From positions 62,001 through 126,000 of the forward strand of contig NZ_LWBS01000055.1 in assembly GCF_001652265.1 (NCBI RefSeq): 64,000 bases of DNA, written 5' to 3'. The notes beneath the pieces are model-generated. The model did no database searches. It was given only the letters and a program-made list of their open reading frames with translations, and was not told the DNA's origin. A program made the translations under genes and the position numbers. Below, piece by piece: positions 15,313 to 25,158 of the stretch. Each line of letters opens with the position of its first letter. Position 1 is the stretch's first letter. This DNA comes from Rhizobium leguminosarum (lineage in GTDB: Bacteria; Pseudomonadota; Alphaproteobacteria; Rhizobiales; Rhizobiaceae).

Positions 15313-17772
15313 TCAGAACAGACCGGGCGTGCCGGTCTGGACGGCCTGGTTCGCCTGCGGCGAGGTCTTCAGGATCTCTTCCGGCGCCATGGTGCTGTCC
15401 ATGCCGATGACGGAGAAGCTATCGGCCGGGCCGGTGCCGGGCTTGAAAGCCTCGATGATCGTGTTCGGATCGCCGTCGACGGCCGCCATACCGGTCTTGC
15501 GGTCGATCGAGATCAGATTCATGCCTGATGGAATGACGAACTTCGATTCCGGCATGTCCTTGACGGCGGTCTGCATGAATTCGTTGAAGATCGGCGCCGA
15601 GAGTACGCCGCCGGTGCCTCCGCGGCCGAGCGGGGCCGGCGTATCGAAACCCATATAGAGGCCGGCGACCAGATCCGGCGTGAAGCCGACGAACCAGGCA
15701 TCCTTCTCGTCATTCGTCGTGCCGGTCTTTCCGGCGACGTCGCGGCCGCCGAGATCGACCTTGCCGGCAGCCGTGCCGCGCTGGATGACGCCCTGCATCA
15801 TCGAGGTGATCTGGTAGGCGGTCATCGGATCGAGCACGGTTTCGCGGTTGTCGACGATATTCGGCTCTTCCTGGTTCTGCCAGTCGCCGGCATTGCAGCC
15901 CTCGCACAGACGCTCCTCATGCCTGAAGATGGTCTTGCCGTAGCGGTCCTGGATGCGGTCGATCAATGTCGGCTTGATCTGCTTGCCGCCATTGGCAATA
16001 ACCGAATAGGCCGAGACCATCCGCAGCACGGTCGTGTCGCCGGCGCCGAGCGACATGGAGAGAACCGGCAGCATGTGATCGTAAATGCCGAAGCGCTCGG
16101 CATATTCGGCGACGATGTTCATGCCGAGATCGTTTGCGAGGCGCACCGTCATCAGGTTGCGCGAATGCTCGATGCCCGAGCGCAGCGTCGACGGGCCGCT
16201 GACTTCACCGCCGTAGTTTTCCGGCTTCCAGACCTGGCCGCCCGATACGATCTCGATCGGCGCATCCATGATGACGGAGGCCGGCGTATAACCGTTGTCC
16301 ATCGCGGCCGCATAGACGAACGGCTTGAAGGAGGAGCCCGGCTGGCGCATCGCCTGAGTGGCGCGGTTGAATTCGGACTGGCCGTAGGAGAAGCCGCCGA
16401 CCATGGCGAGCACGCGGCCGGTCTTCGGGTCCATGGCGACGAGACCACCCTGCACCTTCGGCGGTTGACGCAGACGATAGGAGGTCGACACGTCGTCGCC
16501 GAGCTTCTCGACATAGACGACGTCACCGGGAGCTACGGCGCCGACCGGCGATTTCGCGGACTTGCGGGCGCTATCTGCCGAACGGAAGGCCCATTGCATG
16601 TTCTTGGCGTCGATCGTGCCGCGCTGACGGTCGGCAGCAACCTTGCCGCTTCCATCCTTGGCCGGTTGCAGGCCGATGTCGACGGCCGAATCGGAGACGG
16701 CGAGCACGACGGCGAGCCGCCATTCCGGCACATCGGACAATGCCGGAATATCGGCAAGCGCCTTGCCCCAATCGCCGCTTGCATCGATCTGCTTGATCGG
16801 GCCGTGGAAACCGCGGCGCTCGTCATAGGTGACCAGGCCGTCCTGCAGCGCCTTGCGGGCAGCGAGCTGCATCTGCGGATCGAGCGACGTGCGTACCGAA
16901 AGGCCGCCCTCATAGAGGACTTTTTCCCCGTACTGGTCGATCAACTGGCGGCGCACGGCTTCGGCGAAATAATCCGAAGCAAAGAGCGAGGGGCCGGTGG
17001 TGCGGGCGGTGACGCCGAGCGGCTGTTTCTTAGCTTCCTCGCCGTCAGGCTGGCTGACATAGCCGTTCTCGACCATCCGGTCGATCACCCAGTTGCGGCG
17101 ATCGAGCGCAGCTTCCGGATGGCGGAAAGGATGATAATTGGCAGGCCCCTTCGGCAGCGATGCCAGATAGGCGGCTTCGGCGACGGTCAGTTCGGTGACG
17201 GATTTGTTGAAATAGGTGAGTGCCGCGCCGGCGATGCCGTAGGAATTCAGACCGAAGAAAATCTCGTTCAGGTAGAGTTCGAGGATCTTGTCCTTGCTGT
17301 AGGCCTGCTCGATGCGAAAGGAGAGGATTGCTTCCTTGATCTTGCGGTCAATCGTCTGGTCCGAACTCAAAAGGAAGTTTTTGGCCACCTGCTGGGTGAT
17401 CGTCGAGGCACCGACCGGGCGGCGGCCGGAACCGAAATTCTGCAGGTTGACGAGGATTGCACGGCCAAGGCCGGTGAGATCAACGCCCGGATGATTGTAG
17501 AAATTCTTGTCTTCGGCCGACAGGAAAGCGGCCTTCACGCGGTCGGGAATGGCCTGGATCGGCAGGAAGAGACGCTTTTCCTTGGCGTATTCGGCCATAA
17601 GCGCGCCGTTGCCGGCATGGACGCGGGTCGTCACCGGCGGCGCGTAGCTGTTCAGAACGGCATAATCCGGGAGATCCTTCGCGACATTGGCAAGATAGAT
17701 GGCAACACCCGCCGCCGCGACCAGAAACAGGACGCAGGCCATTCCGAAGAAATATCCAAAAAGTCTAACCAT
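15313..17772 (-). CDS. mrcA: Penicillin-binding protein 1A (bifunctional class A)
   Basis: This inner-membrane enzyme polymerises glycan strands and cross-links peptides. The 819-residue protein has one N-terminal membrane segment (about residues 5-30). The GT51 transglycosylase domain carries AEDKNFYNHPGVD (catalytic Glu), the GASTITQQVAKN block and LNEIFFG. An OB-like linker precedes the transpeptidase, whose motifs are SXXK in PGSSFKPF, SRN in EHSRNLMT and KTGTT. ATG start at 17772. It lies downstream of amiC on the same strand with 359 bp between, so both cell-wall genes may share control. Confidence 0.95.
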   Translation of the reverse strand: MVRLFGYFFGMACVLFLVAAAGVAIYLANVAKDLPDYAVLNSYAPPVTTRVHAGNGALMAEYAKEKRLFLPIQAIPDRVKAAFLSAEDKNFYNHPGVDLTGLGRAILVNLQNFGSGRRPVGASTITQQVAKNFLLSSDQTIDRKIKEAILSFRIEQAYSKDKILELYLNEIFFGLNSYGIAGAALTYFNKSVTELTVAEAAYLASLPKGPANYHPFRHPEAALDRRNWVIDRMVENGYVSQPDGEEAKKQPLGVTARTTGPSLFASDYFAEAVRRQLIDQYGEKVLYEGGLSVRTSLDPQMQLAARKALQDGLVTYDERRGFHGPIKQIDASGDWGKALADIPALSDVPEWRLAVVLAVSDSAVDIGLQPAKDGSGKVAADRQRGTIDAKNMQWAFRSADSARKSAKSPVGAVAPGDVVYVEKLGDDVSTSYRLRQPPKVQGGLVAMDPKTGRVLAMVGGFSYGQSEFNRATQAMRQPGSSFKPFVYAAAMDNGYTPASVIMDAPIEIVSGGQVWKPENYGGEVSGPSTLRSGIEHSRNLMTVRLANDLGMNIVAEYAERFGIYDHMLPVLSMSLGAGDTTVLRMVSAYSVIANGGKQIKPTLIDRIQDRYGKTIFRHEERLCEGCNAGDWQNQEEPNIVDNRETVLDPMTAYQITSMMQGVIQRGTAAGKVDLGGRDVAGKTGTTNDEKDAWFVGFTPDLVAGLYMGFDTPAPLGRGGTGGVLSAPIFNEFMQTAVKDMPESKFVIPSGMNLISIDRKTGMAAVDGDPNTIIEAFKPGTGPADSFSVIGMDSTMAPEEILKTSPQANQAVQTGTPGLF

Positions 17773-18131
17773 ATTTCAGCTACCGGTCTCTTCGATCTTC
17801 AATCGGCGCAGCCGCAACGATTGCACAGATCAAGGCAATTTGCACGTTGCGCGGCTTACTCTATGAGCGCAACCGCCACAAGCCGATTTCGCGCCTCAGG
17901 CTGCGAAACATAAGCCGGAGTAACGGCGCGAATGTGAGCAAAATAGGGCTGTCTGCGCCGCATTCACCGCTGCGGCCGCGTTTCATTAGGACTGTCACAT
18001 CCAAGCAACGCCCGCCGCCGCAGCGAATCTGAGGCATCTTGGTCAGACCTTGATTCAAGCGACCTACTTCAAGTGTTTGTTTCTATGCATGTCGTCGAGC
18101 TGCAACCGCTACGGATTTCGGGCAGCGTGCA
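17773..18131. other. Intergenic region upstream of mrcA
   Basis: These 359 bp between the amiC stop and the mrcA start show no credible gene on either strand. They should hold the mrcA promoter, but I see no strong -35/-10 pair. The amiC-proximal end is occupied by a degenerate copy of the ATGCATGTCG palindromic repeat. Confidence 0.5.
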
Positions 18132-18132
18132 T
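18085..18132. repeat. Degenerate copy of ATGCATGTCG palindromic repeat
   Basis: ATGCATGTCGT ... AACCGCTACG ... TTCGGGCAGC ... TGCAT follows the layout of the repeats at 34523 and 43821. Inner arms GCTGC/GCAGC can pair. It ends on the first base of the amiC stop codon region, so it sits as a 3' hairpin of amiC mRNA. Confidence 0.5.
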
Positions 18133-19460
18133 CAGCCGCCATTCGCCATGACGGCGGCACGGTATCGCTTCACTGCATCGGTCAGAAGACCGGCGATCTT
18201 GCCGCGCCAGGCCTCGTCGAGCAGCAGTTTCTCGTCTTCGGCATTCGAGAGGAACCCGATCTCGAGAAGGATCGAGGGCACGTCGGGGGCCTGCAGCACG
18301 CGGAAGCCGGCATGACGGTGCGGATTGTTGATCGTGCCGACCTGATCCTTGAAGGAATTCAGCACACTCTCGGCCAGTGAGATCGAGAAAGCTTGTGTCT
18401 CGCGCCGTGTCAGATCGAGCAGGATGTCGGCGACCTCAGGCGGCTCGGCAACCGTCTCCTTGCCGGCGATCTGATCGGAGAGGTTTTCACGGTCGGCAAG
18501 ATCGGCGGCGAGCTTGTCGGATGCCTTGTCGGAGATCGTGTAGACGGTGGCGCCGCGGATATCCTTCTGCTTCAGCGTGTCGGCATGCAACGAAATGAAG
18601 AGGCCGGCATGGTTCTGGCGGGCGATCAGCACACGCTGCGAAAGCGAGAGGAACTCGTCATCCTCACGCGTCAGGAAAGCCTTGATGCCCGGTTCCTTGT
18701 TCAGCCGGTCGGTCAAAGCCTTGGCGAAGGCAAGCGTCACCTGCTTTTCCTCGGTCTTGGTATCGACGCCGATCGCGCCGGTATCAATGCCGCCATGGCC
18801 GGCGTCGACGGCAATGACGAAATCGCCGGGGGCGGCTCTTTCCGGTGCCGGAATGGCGCTCGTCGTCTGCGCCGCCTCAGTCCGATCGCTCCAGGATTGC
18901 GTCTTCACCAGTTCGGCAAAGGCCTTCTTGTCGATCATCTCCGCATCGAGCACGAGGCGATGGCCGTTGCCCGTCTCATCGGCCTGCACCTTGGCAAGCG
19001 CCAGCTTCACCGGCCCTGCCGTCGTCAGCACGATGCGGGCGCTCTCTTCGTCCATCTTGCCGTAGCGGATATCCTTGAACAGACCGCGGGCTGCAAGATC
19101 CTTCGCCGGAAAACCGAAGGCGGTCGCCGGCAGGTCGACGACGATGCGTTCCGGATTGGCGATATAGTGGACCGAAAAACGCGGCTCGCGATCGAAATCG
19201 ATGACGATGCGGGTCCTTGCATCGTCGCCGACGATGCGCGCGCCATAGGCAAGCAGCGGATCCCTGGCCTCGACGGAGCTCGCAGCGACCGGCAGGAGAC
19301 TGGCGGCCAAAAGCGCCGCCAGAACCCGCCTTGCGATTGTCGATCGCCGCGCTGCGGATTTCGCCGCGATCCGAGCCCTCTTAAACAATAAACCGCCACA
19401 CCCTATTTGTATTGCGATGGACCCGACGCGGCTGCCGCCAACGTCCCTGTGACGAAACAC
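18132..19460 (-). CDS. amiC: N-acetylmuramoyl-L-alanine amidase with AMIN domain
   Basis: This periplasmic zinc amidase cleaves the peptide from peptidoglycan at division. From GTG 19460 it has 442 residues; the first 20 or so may be excess. A basic segment and hydrophobic stretch (VLAALLAASLLPVAASS) form the export signal near residue 45-62. The AMIN domain follows (TRIVIDFDREPRFSVHYI). The Amidase_3 domain has the zinc ligands His in DAGHGGIDTGAIG, Glu in TEEKQVTLAFA and His in LFISLHAD, and the catalytic Glu in ILLEIGFLSN. It is divergent from rne and upstream of mrcA. Confidence 0.93.
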   Translation of the reverse strand: MFRHRDVGGSRVGSIAIQIGCGGLLFKRARIAAKSAARRSTIARRVLAALLAASLLPVAASSVEARDPLLAYGARIVGDDARTRIVIDFDREPRFSVHYIANPERIVVDLPATAFGFPAKDLAARGLFKDIRYGKMDEESARIVLTTAGPVKLALAKVQADETGNGHRLVLDAEMIDKKAFAELVKTQSWSDRTEAAQTTSAIPAPERAAPGDFVIAVDAGHGGIDTGAIGVDTKTEEKQVTLAFAKALTDRLNKEPGIKAFLTREDDEFLSLSQRVLIARQNHAGLFISLHADTLKQKDIRGATVYTISDKASDKLAADLADRENLSDQIAGKETVAEPPEVADILLDLTRRETQAFSISLAESVLNSFKDQVGTINNPHRHAGFRVLQAPDVPSILLEIGFLSNAEDEKLLLDEAWRGKIAGLLTDAVKRYRAAVMANGG

Positions 19461-20012
19461 CCGCTGCAGCCTGCCGAATCGCGATCACTTTATCCCCAGC
19501 TTCTATGCGTTGCGAAATCCATCAATATTATGGCACATTTGGCTTTTCCCTTGCTATTGTGACACAGAAAACATACAACGAATTTCAGGGTAAAGTGTTG
19601 ACGGGATAGAGTCGCCGCAAAGGCTGCCAGCCAGATCAGGACCTGGCGCCACACCGGTCATCGTCCGCCGTCTCATGCGCTTAATCCCTAGAACTGGATC
19701 CTGATTTTCCGGCTTATTGTCGGAATTCATTGGTGGATCAGCCACCACGCTCTCAGGGAGCAAACTCATCGGACCCGAACGGGTCTTCGTATTTGTCGAT
19801 CACGCTTGGTTGTTGATGGTTTCGCAGCAGGTTTTATCTGAAGTGTACAGGCCCCGGACCGAAATGGTTCCGGCTGCGGTCTGGCTGCTGCTCTCCCCCT
19901 CGCATCAGGCGCGACTTTCATTATCCGGCGCGGCCACTGCGGACCGCATTCTTTCTGTCTCAACAGCAGTCGGGAATGCGCTCTCGCGGCCACGCCGAGG
20001 AGCTCAGCTTAC
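19461..20012 (+). promoter_or_regulatory. Long amiC-rne intergenic region with rne leader
   Basis: These 552 bp contain no credible gene. A plausible plus-strand promoter is TTGCTA (19551-19556), 17 bp, TACAAC (19574-19579). That would give rne an mRNA leader of over 400 nt. Long leaders that mediate RNase E self-regulation are known in other bacteria, so an autoregulatory leader is a reasonable inference. AGGAG lies about 11 bp before the rne ATG. Confidence 0.45.
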
Positions 20013-22886
20013 ATGGCAGACAAAATGCTTATCGATGCGTCTCACGAGGAAGAGACGCGCGTCGTTGTCGTTCGCGGGAACCGCATAGAAGAATTTGACT
20101 TCGAGTCACAGCACAAGAAGCAGATCCGCGGCAACATCTATCTTGCAAAGGTAACGAGGGTCGAGCCCTCGCTGCAAGCCGCCTTCGTCGATTACGGCGG
20201 CAACCGGCACGGCTTCCTGGCCTTCGCCGAAATCCATCCCGACTATTATCAGATACCGCTTGCCGACCGTCAGGCGCTGCTTCGGGCCGAAGCCGAAGAG
20301 CATCGCCGCGACGAAGACGTCGAGCATGTCGAAACCGCGCCGATGGTCGATCTTTCCAAGCAGGATCAGCCGGATGTCGGCATCGTTCCGACAGAGGCGC
20401 CGGAAACGGCTGCCGTAACGGAAGAGACCGCAGCGGTAGAGACCGCGGCGTCGCCCGCGGGCGCCGAGGAAGCGCCTGCGAAGAAGGCAAGGCCGCGCCG
20501 CAGCCGCAAGAAGGTCGTAGAACCGGCCGCCGAAACGACCGCGACCGAAGACGCCGTTCCCACAGACGTTGAAGCTGAAGGCGCTTCAACCGTCGACAAT
20601 GAGGATGACGGCTCGACCGGCGGCGCGATGGCCGCGATGGTGGAAACCGACTCGATCTCCGAAGACGTCGATACCAGCAAGCGTCGCCACGATGATGACG
20701 ACGATGATGACGATCACGGCGAAGAGGAAATCATTGAATCCGTCGGCGCCGAAGACGCGATGGAAGAAGTGCCGGACCGCGTGCAGCGCAAGCCGCGCAA
20801 GCAGTACCGCATCCAGGAAGTCATCAAGCGCCGCCAGATCCTGCTCGTGCAGGTCGCCAAGGAAGAGCGCGGCAACAAGGGCGCAGCCCTTACCACCTAT
20901 CTCTCGCTCGCCGGCCGCTATTCCGTCCTGATGCCGAACACGGCGCGCGGCGGCGGCATTTCCCGCAAGATCACCAATCCCGCTGATCGCAAGCGCCTGA
21001 AGGAAATCGCGCGCCTGCTCGAGGTGCCGCAGGGCATGGGCGTCATCCTTCGCACCGCCGGTGCCAATCGCACCAAGGTAGAGGTCAAGCGTGACTTCGA
21101 ATATCTGATGCGCCTGTGGGAGAACGTGCGCACGCTGACGCTGGCATCCACGGCACCCTGCCTCGTCTATGAGGAAGGCTCACTGATCAAGCGCTCGATC
21201 CGCGACCTCTACAACAAGGATATCAGCGAAGTCATCGTTTCCGGAGAAGAAGGCTATCGTGAAGCGAAAGACTTCATGAAGATGCTGATGCCGAGCCATG
21301 CCAAGGTGGTTCAGCCCTACCGCGACATCCATCCGATCTTTTCGCGTTCCGGCATCGAGGCTCAGCTCGACCGCATGTTGCAGCCGCAGGTAACGCTGAA
21401 GTCCGGCGGCTACCTGATCATGAACCAGACCGAAGCGCTGGTCTCGATCGACGTCAACTCCGGCCGCTCGACCCGCGAACATTCGATCGAAGACACCGCG
21501 CTGCAGACGAATCTCGAGGCTGCAGACGAAGTCGCCCGCCAGCTTCGCCTTCGCGACCTTGCCGGCCTGATCGTCATCGACTTCATCGACATGGAAGAGA
21601 AGCGCAACAACCGCTCTGTCGAGAAGAAGCTGAAGGAATGCCTGAAGAACGACCGCGCCCGCATCCAGGTCGGCCGGATCTCGCATTTCGGCCTGCTCGA
21701 AATGTCGCGACAGCGTATCCGCGCGTCGGTTCTCGAATCGACCACGCAGGTCTGCTCGCATTGCGGCGGCACCGGCCATGTGCGCTCGCAGTCCTCCGTC
21801 GCGCTGCATGTCCTGCGCGGTATCGAGGAATATCTGCTCAAGAACACCACCCACAACATCACCGTGCGCACTACGCCTGACATCGCGCTCTACCTGCTCA
21901 ACCACAAGCGCCAGACGATCATCGATTACGAAAGCCGTTTCGGCGTCGCTATCGTCATCGATGCAGACGGTTCGGTCGGCGCACAGCATTTCGCGATCGA
22001 TCGCGGCGATCCGGTGGAAAACCCGGTCAAGATCGAAACGCTCTTCAACTTCGCAGCCATTCCCGAGGACGAGGACGACGACATCGTCATCGAAGTGGAT
22101 GAGGAGGAAGACGAGGAACTCGAGGAAAAGCCGGCCGTTGCCGAACGGCCCGTCGCAGCACGCGCGGAAGGCGAAACTGACGGCAACCGCAAGCGCAAGC
22201 GCCGCAGGCGCCGCCGCGGCCGCACCGGCAATGCCGAGCAGCCGGCATCGGCAGCAGGCGAAGCCGGCGACGAGGATGAGGACGGCGACGACGAGGGCGG
22301 CGAAGGTGATGAAAACACCGAGGCTACGCCTGAGACACGCGCTGAAAGCGAGGAATCGCAGCGCCGCAAGCGGCGCCGTCGCGGCAAGCGTGGCGGCCGT
22401 CGCAATCGCGCCGAAGATGGTTCCGAACTGGCGGCTGGCGAAGCCGGAGAAGACAATGGCGGCGATGAGGACGAAGGCGACGACGTTTCGAACGACGGAG
22501 CTCCGAGCGAAGCCGTCGCGATCGAGGCGATTGCCGAACAGGCCAATGAAGGCCAGGCCGCGATGGCGGCCGTCGAGAGCGCAACCGTCATAACCGAAGA
22601 TGTGAAGCCCGCCCGCAGCCGCGGCCGCCGCAAACCGGCCGCAACGCCGGTCGAGGAACCCGTTGCAGAGACGGCACCTGCGGCTGAGGCCGAACCAGAA
22701 TTGGTTGAAGCCTCCGCCGATCTCGAAACATCCGTTCAGGAAGAGGCAAAGCCGGTTCGCGCCAACCGCGAATCCAACATCTCCTCCTCCGAGCCGACGG
22801 TGAAATCCACCCGCGTCGAGAATGGCGAAGGCGATGACGGCAAGCCGAAGAAAGCCGGCTGGTGGCAGCGCCGTGGCTTCTTCTGA
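20013..22886 (+). CDS. rne: Ribonuclease E
   Basis: This endoribonuclease initiates mRNA decay and processes rRNA and tRNA. It has 957 residues. The N-terminal S1 domain (IYLAKVTRVEPSLQAAFVDYG) is interrupted by an acidic insert of roughly 150 residues containing a run of Asp, as is usual in alphaproteobacteria. The RNase E/G core continues with KTREHSIED-type sequence at STREHSIEDTALQTN and the catalytic DFIDM. The zinc-link CSHCGGTGHV is near residue 583. The last 300 residues are disordered, alternating acidic blocks with Arg-rich RNA-binding blocks (KRKRRRRRRGR, RRKRRRRGKRGGRRNR), where degradosome partners should bind. Confidence 0.96.
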   Translation: MADKMLIDASHEEETRVVVVRGNRIEEFDFESQHKKQIRGNIYLAKVTRVEPSLQAAFVDYGGNRHGFLAFAEIHPDYYQIPLADRQALLRAEAEEHRRDEDVEHVETAPMVDLSKQDQPDVGIVPTEAPETAAVTEETAAVETAASPAGAEEAPAKKARPRRSRKKVVEPAAETTATEDAVPTDVEAEGASTVDNEDDGSTGGAMAAMVETDSISEDVDTSKRRHDDDDDDDDHGEEEIIESVGAEDAMEEVPDRVQRKPRKQYRIQEVIKRRQILLVQVAKEERGNKGAALTTYLSLAGRYSVLMPNTARGGGISRKITNPADRKRLKEIARLLEVPQGMGVILRTAGANRTKVEVKRDFEYLMRLWENVRTLTLASTAPCLVYEEGSLIKRSIRDLYNKDISEVIVSGEEGYREAKDFMKMLMPSHAKVVQPYRDIHPIFSRSGIEAQLDRMLQPQVTLKSGGYLIMNQTEALVSIDVNSGRSTREHSIEDTALQTNLEAADEVARQLRLRDLAGLIVIDFIDMEEKRNNRSVEKKLKECLKNDRARIQVGRISHFGLLEMSRQRIRASVLESTTQVCSHCGGTGHVRSQSSVALHVLRGIEEYLLKNTTHNITVRTTPDIALYLLNHKRQTIIDYESRFGVAIVIDADGSVGAQHFAIDRGDPVENPVKIETLFNFAAIPEDEDDDIVIEVDEEEDEELEEKPAVAERPVAARAEGETDGNRKRKRRRRRRGRTGNAEQPASAAGEAGDEDEDGDDEGGEGDENTEATPETRAESEESQRRKRRRRGKRGGRRNRAEDGSELAAGEAGEDNGGDEDEGDDVSNDGAPSEAVAIEAIAEQANEGQAAMAAVESATVITEDVKPARSRGRRKPAATPVEEPVAETAPAAEAEPELVEASADLETSVQEEAKPVRANRESNISSSEPTVKSTRVENGEGDDGKPKKAGWWQRRGFF

Positions 22887-22914
22887 ACGCTGATTTTCGG
22901 ACGTAAACACTGAA

Positions 22915-22948
22915 ATCCGGCCGCGGCGACGCGGCCGGATTTTTGTTT
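22915..22948 (+). terminator. rne terminator
   Basis: ATCCGGCCGCG and CGCGGCCGGAT form a perfect 11-bp stem closed by a GCGA tetraloop and followed by TTTTTGTTT. Very strong intrinsic terminator 29 bp past the rne stop. Confidence 0.95.
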
Positions 22949-22993
22949 GTGCTGATGGACATCGTTGCCGAACTTGAACCGCCGTGACGTCGA

Positions 22994-23021
22994 TGTGTAT
23001 CTTTTATCATGATCATACACA
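22994..23021 (+). promoter_or_regulatory. Candidate operator of the vapB remnant
   Basis: TGTGTAT (22994-23000) and ATACACA (23015-23021) form an inverted repeat 13 bp before the vapB ATG, with an ATCATGAT palindrome inside. VapBC complexes typically repress through such repeats. Confidence 0.45.
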
Positions 23022-23033
23022 TGAGGCGCGATC

Positions 23034-23279
23034 ATGCGGACGAATATCGATATCGATGATGCCTTGCTCGACGCGGCAATGACCGCCGCGGGATTGGCGA
23101 CGAAAAAGGCCACGTCGAGCAGTCTTTGCGAAACCTTGTCGACAAAACACCGGCGGAAAAATGCGATCGCAAATCTCGCGGGGATAGGCTGGGAAGGCGA
23201 CCTCGACGAGATACGTCGCGACCGGTCGGACGATACAAGACGATACAAGATGATCGTCGTCGACAGTTCGATCCGATAG
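23034..23279 (+). pseudogene. Damaged VapB-type antitoxin fused to vapC start
   Basis: The first 27 residues (MRTNIDIDDALLDAAMTAAG...) are a clear VapB ribbon-helix-helix-like antitoxin start. The expected continuation VEQSLRNLVDK is present, but one frame over, from 23114. Frame is then restored in the run of four A near 23145. So two compensating single-base indels garble about 11 residues. The last 9 residues (MIVVDSSIR) are really the beginning of vapC read in frame through the lost vapB stop. A 10-bp tandem repeat (CGATACAAGA twice, 23231-23250) lies at the junction. The 81-residue ORF is open but unlikely to work as an antitoxin. Confidence 0.7.
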
Positions 23280-23308
23280 CCGAGCGTCTCAGCCTTGGGA
23301 TCGCCTGA
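23250..23308 (+). pseudogene. VapC toxin remnant with internal deletion
   Basis: ATG at 23250 starts MIVVDSS, the usual PIN-domain beginning with the first catalytic Asp. After seven codons the sequence jumps to FDPIAERLSLGIA and stop, in another frame, which resembles the usual VapC C-terminus. Over 100 codons of a normal PIN toxin are missing, so no toxin is made. Confidence 0.6.
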
Positions 23309-23320
23309 CCCTGATTGCGA

Positions 23321-24979
23321 TCAGGCGGCCGGCGGATAGAGCAGGTCGACGATGTAGCTGGCGTCGAAGCGGGAATCGAGCATGCCGTATGTGGAGCGCC
23401 AGCCGCCGGCAAGACGCGTCTCGATGAAGGCATCGGCAATGCGCCCAGCGCCCAGCCGATAGAGTTCAGCGGCACCGGCGGCGAGCGCCAGCTGTTCGAC
23501 GAGCAGGCGCGCGGCGCCCTCATCCTGTTCGCACAGCGCGATTGCGGCGCGCAGCACGTCGATCGTTTTCTTGCCGGCTGGGCCGAGATCGCGGGCAAGG
23601 CCGGCGAAGACCGTCTCGAACAGATCCTTGCCGCGGTTGAGCACGCGCAGCACGTCGAGCGCCATGACGTTGCCGGAGCCTTCCCAGATGGCGTTGACAG
23701 GAGCCTCGCGGTAATGGCGGGCGATCGGGCGTTCTTCGATGTAGCCATTGCCGCCGATACATTCCATCGCCTCGTAGATCAGCGCGGGCGCGATCTTGCA
23801 GCACCAGTATTTGGCGACCGGCGTCATGACGCGGGCATAGGCCGCTTCCTCGGCATTGCCGCGCGCCTTGTCGAAGGCGTCGGCCAGACGGAAGGACAGT
23901 GCCGTCGCGGCGGCGACGTCGAGCGCCATGTCGGCGAGCACGCGCGTCATGATCGGCTGGTTGACGAGCATCTTGCCAAAGACGCTGCGGCCGCGGGTGT
24001 GGTGCACGGCTTCGGCGAGCGAGGCGCGCATCATGCCTGACGAGGCCAGCGCGCAGTCGAGCCGGGTCAGCGTCACCATGTCGAGGATCGTGCGGATGCC
24101 GGCATCCGGACCACCGAGCAGGAAACCGAACGTGTCGGTGAACTCGACCTCGGTCGAGGCGTTGGAGCGGTTGCCGACCTTATCCTTCAGCCGCTGGAAC
24201 TGCAGCCCGTTGGCGGAACCATCCTCCAGAAGGCGCGGCACGAGAAAACAGCCCATGCCCTCCTTCGTCTGCGCCAGCATGATGAAGGCATCGCTCATTG
24301 GCGCGGACATGAACCACTTGTGGCCGGACAGCCGGTAGATGCCCTCGCTGACCTTTTCGGCAGTGCTCTTGTTGGCGCGCACATCCGTGCCGCCCTGCTT
24401 TTCCGTCATGCCCATCCCGATGGTCACGGCGGATTTCTGCATTGCGGGCTTGTTCGACGAATCATATTTGCGCGAGAGAATTTTGGGCGCCCAGTCCTTC
24501 TGGACCGCGGGCGAGGCCGAGAGCGCCGCGACGGAGGCGCTCGTCATCGTCAACGGGCAGAGATGGCCGGACTCCAGCTGCGACGTCAGATAAAACCGTG
24601 CGGCGCGAACTCTATGGGCCTCGTCCTTGGCCTCGGTATCGGCCTGGGGGTCCCAGACGGAGGAATGCAGGCCGACCGACATGGAGCGGCGCATCAATGC
24701 ATGCCAGGCGGGGTGAAACTCGACGACGTCGAGGCGCTCGCCGCGTGGACCATGAGTGCGCAGCTGCGGCACGCCCTGGTTTGCCATGCGCGCCATCTCC
24801 TGCGCCTCCGGCGAGGTGACGTAGCGGCCCATATTTTCCAGGTCTTCGCGGATGCCGCGCGGCAGAGCCGCCGTCAGATCGACGATCAGAGGATCGGATC
24901 GATAGGCGTTGATGCCGGACCACAGGCTCGGCTGGTTGAGTTCTGCGAGTTTGTCGTCAATCCGGTTGGCGGAGGTCAT
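23321..24979 (-). CDS. aidB: AidB-like acyl-CoA dehydrogenase family protein
   Basis: The 552-residue flavoprotein matches the AidB subgroup of acyl-CoA dehydrogenases. Its long N-terminal domain contains WHALMRRSMSVGLHSSVW. The FAD segment reads GMGMTEKQGGTDVRANKSTAE, followed by LSGHKWFMSAPMSDAFI. The C-terminal helical domain ends with the ECIGGNGYIEERPIARHYRE-type motif (starting M rather than the catalytic Glu pattern of classical enzymes). E. coli AidB protects against alkylating agents by an uncertain mechanism. ATG start at 24979. It is divergent from pyrB and seems monocistronic. Confidence 0.88.
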   Translation of the reverse strand: MTSANRIDDKLAELNQPSLWSGINAYRSDPLIVDLTAALPRGIREDLENMGRYVTSPEAQEMARMANQGVPQLRTHGPRGERLDVVEFHPAWHALMRRSMSVGLHSSVWDPQADTEAKDEAHRVRAARFYLTSQLESGHLCPLTMTSASVAALSASPAVQKDWAPKILSRKYDSSNKPAMQKSAVTIGMGMTEKQGGTDVRANKSTAEKVSEGIYRLSGHKWFMSAPMSDAFIMLAQTKEGMGCFLVPRLLEDGSANGLQFQRLKDKVGNRSNASTEVEFTDTFGFLLGGPDAGIRTILDMVTLTRLDCALASSGMMRASLAEAVHHTRGRSVFGKMLVNQPIMTRVLADMALDVAAATALSFRLADAFDKARGNAEEAAYARVMTPVAKYWCCKIAPALIYEAMECIGGNGYIEERPIARHYREAPVNAIWEGSGNVMALDVLRVLNRGKDLFETVFAGLARDLGPAGKKTIDVLRAAIALCEQDEGAARLLVEQLALAAGAAELYRLGAGRIADAFIETRLAGGWRSTYGMLDSRFDASYIVDLLYPPAA

Positions 24980-25158
24980 AATTCGCTTCTAGTGTAAGAA
25001 CCCGGCAAAGGGAAACCGGAAGTTATGATTCGGTTCATTCTGCTCTATCGGAATTCGGGCGAAAATGCATGGGGACATAAGCCTTTGCCCACAGCGCATG
25101 CTTGCCCCGGCGGGCAGCACTCTTTATAGACCCGCCAGAGACAGCAAGAGGCAGGGTC

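Noticed and set aside
15919..17913. 664-codon open frame opposite mrcA
   Set aside because: Antisense shadow of a gene with clear catalytic motifs on the minus strand.
21180..22910. 576-codon open frame opposite rne
   Set aside because: Antisense shadow produced by GC-rich codons in the RNase E core and tail.
24980..25158. Pyrimidine-responsive leader or riboswitch before pyrB
   Set aside because: No hairpin-terminator pair or leader peptide with a pyrimidine-run attenuator could be made out in these 179 bp.
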